Positions 60,203 to 64,000 of a stretch of DNA of 64,000 nucleotides are shown here, one piece after another (within the stretch, counting starts at the first letter, position 1; each line of letters begins with the position of its first letter). This stretch comes from CAYWMY01 sp046352935 (GTDB taxonomy: Bacteria > Pseudomonadota > Gammaproteobacteria > Steroidobacterales > Steroidobacteraceae). The notes under the pieces were generated by a model. It was given only the letters and a program-made list of their open reading frames with translations. It ran no database searches and was not told the origin of the DNA. The translations under genes were made by a program, and so were the position numbers. The stretch lies in assembly GCA_046352935.1 (NCBI GenBank), contig JAXMGR010000001.1:124001-188000 (forward strand), given 5' to 3'.

Positions 60203-61136
60203 GGCTCTTCCATGCGACCGTGGGGTCGAGCCCACCGAAGAGCGGCTGGAGCGTGAGCTCGCCGTGGGGCTCGAGCGTGCGCGCATAGGCCACGACCTGC
60301 CCGGGCGTCGTGATCTGGAAGGTGGGGTTGGCGCGTGCTTCCCCGAGGTCCGCGATCGGCTTGTAGGGCGTGTCGCCGCCGCCGCGCTCCGTGGCCCACT
60401 TCACGTAGGAGTTCGACTGGTAGATCGCGTGGGGTCCGACGACGGGCCAGTCGCGATCCGGATCGTCCGTCACGTACAGGAAGTTAGGACCCTGGTTCGG
60501 CAGCGGTGCGGGTTCGGGACGGCCGAGCTTCACGACCTCGCGCTTGTAGATCTCGTAGTCCGGCGGGAAGCCGGGCTTGTAGGGGAGCCCCATGCGCGCG
60601 GCACGCTCGGCCGAGGCCGCAGTCGAGCCGCCCATGATCAGCAGCGGTCCGCCCGGCTGCACGGGCTTCGGCGTGATGCGCACCGTGCGGCCCTCGAACT
60701 CGAAGGGCTCGCCGGTCCACGCCCTGCGCAGCGTCTCCAGCGTGTCGAGGAAGATGCGCAGGCGCTTCCTGATGTCCACGCCGAACATCTCGAACTCGTG
60801 CGGGCGGTAGCCCATGCCTGCGGTGATGGCGAGGCGGCCGTTGCTGATGATGTCGAGGATGGCGAGATCCTCGGCGAGGCGGAGCGGGTGGTGCAGCGTC
60901 ACGACCAGCGCGCTCAGGTGCACGCCGATCCTCTGCGTGCGCGCGGCCACCGCCGAGCCCAGCACGATGGGCGAGGGCAGGTAACCGTCCTCGGCCGCGT
61001 GGTGCTCGCTCACATAGACCTCGTCGAGGCCGAGCCCGTCGGCCCAGGCGCACATGTCGAGCATCGCCGCATACTGCGACGCGCGCGAGACGCGCGGGTC
61101 CGGCTGCCGCATGTCGAAGCGCAGTGTGATCCTCAT
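60147..61136 (-). CDS. LLM-class flavin/F420-dependent oxidoreductase
   Basis: A 329-residue luciferase-like TIM barrel: VYVSEHHAAEDGYLPSPIVLGSAVAARTQRI (about 41-71), RLAEDLAILDIISNGR and GMGYRPHEFEMFGVD are diagnostic. It may be a monooxygenase or reductase using reduced flavin or F420. Its 3' end overlaps the PEP-synthase-like gene tail to tail. It is last in a minus-strand run that also includes the SnoaL-like and cupin genes. Confidence 0.87.
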   Translation of the reverse strand: MRITLRFDMRQPDPRVSRASQYAAMLDMCAWADGLGLDEVYVSEHHAAEDGYLPSPIVLGSAVAARTQRIGVHLSALVVTLHHPLRLAEDLAILDIISNGRLAITAGMGYRPHEFEMFGVDIRKRLRIFLDTLETLRRAWTGEPFEFEGRTVRITPKPVQPGGPLLIMGGSTAASAERAARMGLPYKPGFPPDYEIYKREVVKLGRPEPAPLPNQGPNFLYVTDDPDRDWPVVGPHAIYQSNSYVKWATERGGGDTPYKPIADLGEARANPTFQITTPGQVVAYARTLEPHGELTLQPLFGGLDPTVAWKSLRLFEKEVLPRMREAGLR

Positions 61137-61162
61137 GGCGTCACCTTCGTGAGTCGGTCGTC

Positions 61163-61558
61163 TCAGCCCTTGTCCGCCAGCGCTTCGCTGATCCCGGGCC
61201 AGCGCCGGAGATCGAGATAGCTCCGGTCGTCGATGATGAGTCCGTCGCGGAACGTGAGCACGGCGCAGAACTGGGTCTCCCAGTCGGCGCCGCGGTCCGG
61301 ATCCCGGAGCGCGGCCTCGACGACCACGACGTCGTCCGCCGCGTGCATGTGATCGACGCGCAGGTAGCGTCGCGGTGCGGCCTGGACCGCAGCGCGCGTG
61401 CCCGCCCGCATCTGCTCGCGGCCGCGGATGACGGCCGGGAAGCCCATGGCGCGGGCCACGGTGTCCTCCGCGTAGCACTCGTCGACGAGGCGGTCGGCAT
61501 CGTTCATGAGCTCGGCCCAGCGGCGCGCAGTGGCCAGATTCTGCTCGGTCTTCGTCAT
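61163..61558 (-). CDS. SnoaL-like/NTF2-fold protein
   Basis: A 131-residue protein of the NTF2/SnoaL fold: ATARRWAELMNDADRLVDECYAEDTVARA, GREQMRAGTRAAV and FCAVLTFRDGLIIDDRSYLDLRRW. Such proteins are isomerases, hydrolases or small binding proteins; delta5-3-ketosteroid isomerase shares the fold. No specific substrate can be assigned. ATG at 61558, 26 bp before the LLM gene. Confidence 0.75.
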   Translation of the reverse strand: MTKTEQNLATARRWAELMNDADRLVDECYAEDTVARAMGFPAVIRGREQMRAGTRAAVQAAPRRYLRVDHMHAADDVVVVEAALRDPDRGADWETQFCAVLTFRDGLIIDDRSYLDLRRWPGISEALADKG

Positions 61559-61592
61559 GTGTCGGTCCTCACGGCCGGGCCGGTTGCAGCGG

Positions 61593-62030
61593 TCAATGGA
61601 TCTCCACCATCGCGAACAGCACACCGTCACTGCCGACCGTCGACTTGTGTCCCTGGCCGGTCTGGTCGCCGAACTCGATGACGTCACCCGCCGAGAACCT
61701 GCGCTTCTCGCCGCTGCCGGCCTCGACGGTCATCGTGCCCTGCAGGATGAGCAGGTGGATGCGTACCGGCGCCGTGTGCCAGGGGCTCTCGAAACCGGGG
61801 ATCAGGCGCATGTAGGAGAGCTTGCCTGCCGGGATCAGCCGGGTCTGCACCGGTGCAGCGGCATCGGCGGCGACTGGCGTCAGCGCGGTGTTGCTGTCGA
61901 CGAAGAGCGTTCTGCCCTGTGCGTCGACCTCGATCGCGACGTGATGGAACGTTGCGCCCGGCCCGGCGACCGCGACCGGCGCCGTGAGCGCCGCGATCAG
62001 TGTGACGACGAAGATCCTGAGCATGGTCAT
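61593..62030 (-). CDS. Exported cupin-domain protein
   Basis: A 145-residue protein with a signal peptide (about 1-22, ending AVAG) and a single cupin barrel. FESPWHTAPVRIHLLILQGTMTVEAGSGEKRRFSAGDVIEFGD contains the two cupin motifs with candidate metal His residues. Periplasmic location is predicted. Function unknown. Confidence 0.75.
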   Translation of the reverse strand: MTMLRIFVVTLIAALTAPVAVAGPGATFHHVAIEVDAQGRTLFVDSNTALTPVAADAAAPVQTRLIPAGKLSYMRLIPGFESPWHTAPVRIHLLILQGTMTVEAGSGEKRRFSAGDVIEFGDQTGQGHKSTVGSDGVLFAMVEIH

Positions 62031-62126
62031 CTCGATGTTCCCCCGTTGAGCGATGACATCCCGTCGTCCGGCATCGCGGAGCGGGCAGCGGCATTCATGC
62101 CGGTACGCGCCGGCGATCCGCTGCGC

Positions 62127-62132
62127 GATAAT
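62127..62132 (+). promoter_or_regulatory. Candidate -10 box before the DUF3293 gene
   Basis: GATAAT (5 of 6) lies 38 nt before the ATG at 62171, in the 140-bp divergent gap between the cupin and DUF3293 genes. No good -35 is seen. Confidence 0.35.
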
Positions 62133-62170
62133 GCCGTCTCCGTGCGGTGTTGTCGCGGGTATCAGGGTCG

Positions 62171-62611
62171 ATGGACGCAGGAAGGCCGGGGGCAGCGCTG
62201 ATCGCGGCGTATCTCGCGACGGACTACGTCGTCGCCGCGTCTCCACCGTTCGTGCTGCGGGTCGGCCGGCACTCGGCGGAACTCGACCGGCTCATGCATC
62301 TGCAGGGTGTGGATTGCGCCGCCTTTGTCACGGCCTGGAACCCGGGCAGCGTACGGGTCCCGGAGGATCAGAACCTTGCCACGCAGGAGCGGCTCGAACA
62401 CGAACTCCGGGCCGCCGGTTACACGCTGATCCCGGGAGAAGGTCGCGATCCGGCGGGGCACTGGCCCGGCGAACCCAGTGTGCTGGTCCTCGGTCTGTCG
62501 CGAAGTCGCGCCGTCGACATCGGCCGCGTGTACCGGCAGCACGCCGTGGTGTGGGTCCGGTGCGGCACGGCCGTCGAACTCGTGCTGGTCGCGGATCGCG
62601 GGGGGGGATGA
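62171..62611 (+). CDS. DUF3293 family protein
   Basis: A 146-residue protein. AAFVTAWNPGSVRVPEDQNLATQERLEHELRAAGYTLIPGEGRDPAGHWPGEPSVLVLGLSR follows the DUF3293 pattern (TAWNP-x-S, N-x-x-L-x-x-x-L). Function unknown; members are small cytoplasmic proteins in many proteobacteria. The ATG at 62171 lacks a Shine-Dalgarno. Confidence 0.75.
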   Translation: MDAGRPGAALIAAYLATDYVVAASPPFVLRVGRHSAELDRLMHLQGVDCAAFVTAWNPGSVRVPEDQNLATQERLEHELRAAGYTLIPGEGRDPAGHWPGEPSVLVLGLSRSRAVDIGRVYRQHAVVWVRCGTAVELVLVADRGGG

Positions 62612-62679
62612 ATGACCGGCCCGGTGATCGGCACCTTCTCGGACATCGTCGCCTGCGGCGACGGCGCGCGCGACGCGCC

Positions 62680-63216
62680 TCAGCGTCGCGGCGGCGCTTC
62701 GGCGGGATAGACGGCTTCGGGTTCCGGCATCGTGAATCCTGCGCCCGCGCGGCCGATCTCGACCACGAAACCCAGGTCCGCGCGGGTGTCGAAATACGCG
62801 CAGTCGAATTTCGACGGGCTGCCCGGGGCGCCGTCGAACTCGGCCCTCATGATCGTGCCGACGCCGAGGTCCTGGCCGAGGGCCGCTGTCGTTGCGGCGA
62901 AGTCCGCGACATCGAAACGCACGTGGTGGATATGGTCCGCGCCGCCGTGCCGGGCGAGTGACTCGGCATAGGGGCCCCGGTCGTCGAGCGGCTGGATGAG
63001 TTCCATGCGCGTCGTCGGCGAGATCTGCGCCAGCGCCGCACGGAATGTGACGACCGTGGGCCCGTCGTTGCAGTCGGCGCGCATGTTGGCAGCGTCGTAG
63101 CGGTAGAGACGCCATGGCCCGATGCCGTAGCGTTCGACCCAGGTGCGCACGGCGCGGTCGATGTCGCCGGTGACGACGCTGACATGGTTGATGCCGCTGA
63201 AGACCGGTTTCGTCAT
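62680..63216 (-). CDS. VOC/glyoxalase-family protein (methylmalonyl-CoA-epimerase-like)
   Basis: A 178-residue vicinal-oxygen-chelate protein with two beta-alpha-beta-beta-beta modules. Metal-ligand His candidates are H11 (GINHVSVVTGDIDRAV) and HIHHVRFDVADF, with a closing Glu in GFVVEIGRAG. The opening resembles methylmalonyl-CoA epimerases and related lactoylglutathione lyase-like proteins. Substrate unknown; a CoA-ester role would suit the area. ATG at 63216. Confidence 0.78.
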   Translation of the reverse strand: MTKPVFSGINHVSVVTGDIDRAVRTWVERYGIGPWRLYRYDAANMRADCNDGPTVVTFRAALAQISPTTRMELIQPLDDRGPYAESLARHGGADHIHHVRFDVADFAATTAALGQDLGVGTIMRAEFDGAPGSPSKFDCAYFDTRADLGFVVEIGRAGAGFTMPEPEAVYPAEAPPRR

Positions 63217-63371
63217 GGCGCGAGCCTCCTGCACCACGGCGATCATACGCGGGTGTCCGGAGCGGCATGCGGGTGCGGCCGCGGTGCCGGTCGGGCGCGT
63301 GCAGGCACTCCCGGGATCGCCATCTCCCGCGCGGCAGTTGCTAGGATGCGTTCACGCAGAGGGGGAAGCAC

Positions 63372-64000
63372 ATGACGAAGACCGAACCGCGCAGCGGCTC
63401 CGCCGCCGCCGAGGGCATCGCGCTCGACGCCGGGCAGGTGCGTATCTATCGTGAGCGCACATCACGCTCGCGCGAGCTGCTCGAGAAGACGAAGTCGCTG
63501 ATTCCCACGGGCCACGGCGGCGGCATGTGGTACCAGTTGCCGTACCCGGTGCTGATCGAGCGTGGCAAGGGCGCGCGGATCTGGGACGCGGACGGCAACG
63601 AATATGTCGATCTGCGCATCGGTGACTGGGTGCTGATCCACGGGCACTGCAACGACACCATCCGCGACGCGATCGTCCGGCAGATCGACAAGGGTGTGCA
63701 GTTCGGCTGCCCCGACTGGGACCTCAGTTACCGGATGGCGGAGCTGCTCTCCGGCCGCATGCCATCCATCGAGCGTGTCCGCTTTCTGGTCTCGGGCACC
63801 GAAGCGAACCTGCTGGCGATGCGGCTCGCACGGGCGCACACGGGGCGGCTCAGGATCGCGAAGACCGAGGGCAGCTATCACGGCCATGCCGACCACACGG
63901 TGGTCGGCAGTTCCACGGTCGGCATCCAGCCGAACACGGTCGGCATCCAGCCGAAGAAGGTGCCGACCGGCGTGCCACCCACCGTGGCCGACGAACTGCT
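63372..64000 (+). CDS. Class III aminotransferase (glutamate-1-semialdehyde-aminomutase-like), partial
   Basis: The first 209 codons of a PLP-dependent class III aminotransferase; the gene continues past the window edge, so the PLP Lys is not visible. LIPTGHGGGMWYQLPYPVLIERGKGARIWDADGNEYVDLRIGDW and RVRFLVSGTEANLLAMRLARAHTGRLRIAKTEGSYHGHAD are typical of the GSA-aminomutase/beta-aminotransferase branch. AGGGGGAA before the ATG and TAGGAT about 25 nt further up give it a normal leader. It is unlikely to be the housekeeping hemL because of its long N-terminus and divergent loop. Confidence 0.85.
   Translation, partial: MTKTEPRSGSAAAEGIALDAGQVRIYRERTSRSRELLEKTKSLIPTGHGGGMWYQLPYPVLIERGKGARIWDADGNEYVDLRIGDWVLIHGHCNDTIRDAIVRQIDKGVQFGCPDWDLSYRMAELLSGRMPSIERVRFLVSGTEANLLAMRLARAHTGRLRIAKTEGSYHGHADHTVVGSSTVGIQPNTVGIQPKKVPTGVPPTVADEL
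63915..63956 (+). repeat. 21-bp in-frame tandem duplication in the aminotransferase gene
   Basis: Two copies of a 21-bp unit (63915-63935 and 63936-63956) differ only at the last base and encode TVGIQPN-TVGIQPK. The insertion lies in a loop after YHGHAD. It may be a recent slippage or a lineage-specific loop extension. Confidence 0.8.

Noticed and set aside
57092..60286. A 1064-codon open frame on the minus strand opposite the PEP-synthase-like gene
   Set aside because: Same reason: the plus-strand product has clear catalytic motifs, and the mirror frame has low-complexity composition.
1..64000. tRNA, rRNA or CRISPR features
   Set aside because: No cloverleaf with a CCA end, no rRNA core sequence and no regularly spaced direct repeats were seen when reading both strands.

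Overview
The window is a high-GC (roughly two-thirds G+C by eye), densely coded stretch of a proteobacterial chromosome. A ubiE-ubiJ-ubiB ubiquinone cluster, a CmoA-type carboxy-SAM synthase, a full-length CysB, YajQ and a TonB receptor/FecR/ECF sigma set point to a Gammaproteobacterium. The lipid/CoA catabolic genes at the right end would suit a Steroidobacterales/Nevskiales-type degrader, but that placement is inference. No rRNA, tRNA or CRISPR array was seen.

Left part (1-27.5 kb). An AhpC/AhpD peroxide-reducing pair is preceded by a near-perfect OxyR operator. Then comes a TonB receptor with an N-terminal signalling domain, its FecR anti-sigma factor and ECF sigma factor. Divergent from these, across a 69-bp two-tier palindrome, is a tightly coupled operon: thermostable-hemolysin family protein, ANL adenylating enzyme, heme-oxygenase-like diiron oxidase (UndA-like), SDR and a TPR protein. 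This looks like an uncharacterised acyl-product pathway. Further right are a polysaccharide flippase, YajQ, a HerA-like ATPase and cysB. Next is a molybdate system, modEBC and modA, with ModE-type operators before both units; modA is followed after 13 bp by a phosphate-selective-porin-like gene, so the porin may be an outer-membrane oxyanion channel. A CmoA/ICMT-like pair follows. A decayed island comes next: intact DUF5131, broken TcmP, broken truncated HsdM, a DUF2971-like fragment, IS-end-like repeats, a Phd/PIN toxin-antitoxin pair and a coiled-coil membrane protein.

Middle (27.6-48 kb). A complete unfused trpEGDCFBA operon is preceded by a leader peptide with three Trp codons, two of them adjacent, so attenuation is likely. 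A small K+ channel-like gene, a hotdog-like gene and an MFS transporter follow, then ubiEJB on the minus strand. At 40-43.5 kb lies an N-terminally truncated RHS gene whose tip carries a JAB/MPN-like toxin domain. After it come a lipoprotein gene, a second orphan copy of the toxin domain and a second, related lipoprotein, all coupled by 4-bp overlaps: a duplicated toxin/immunity array. purU, a KefB/YbaL antiporter, a NUDIX protein, a CopD-like protein and an SMR pump follow.

Right part (49-64 kb). This is a CoA-ester catabolic region: a double-length CaiB-type CoA-transferase, a FadR-type regulator, a thiolase-fold protein without the nucleophilic Cys paired with a DUF35 protein (resembling steroid side-chain aldolases), two complementary acyl-CoA dehydrogenases, an SDR, a PEP-synthase-like protein, an LLM oxidoreductase, SnoaL-like, cupin, DUF3293 and VOC proteins. 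A class III aminotransferase runs off the right edge.
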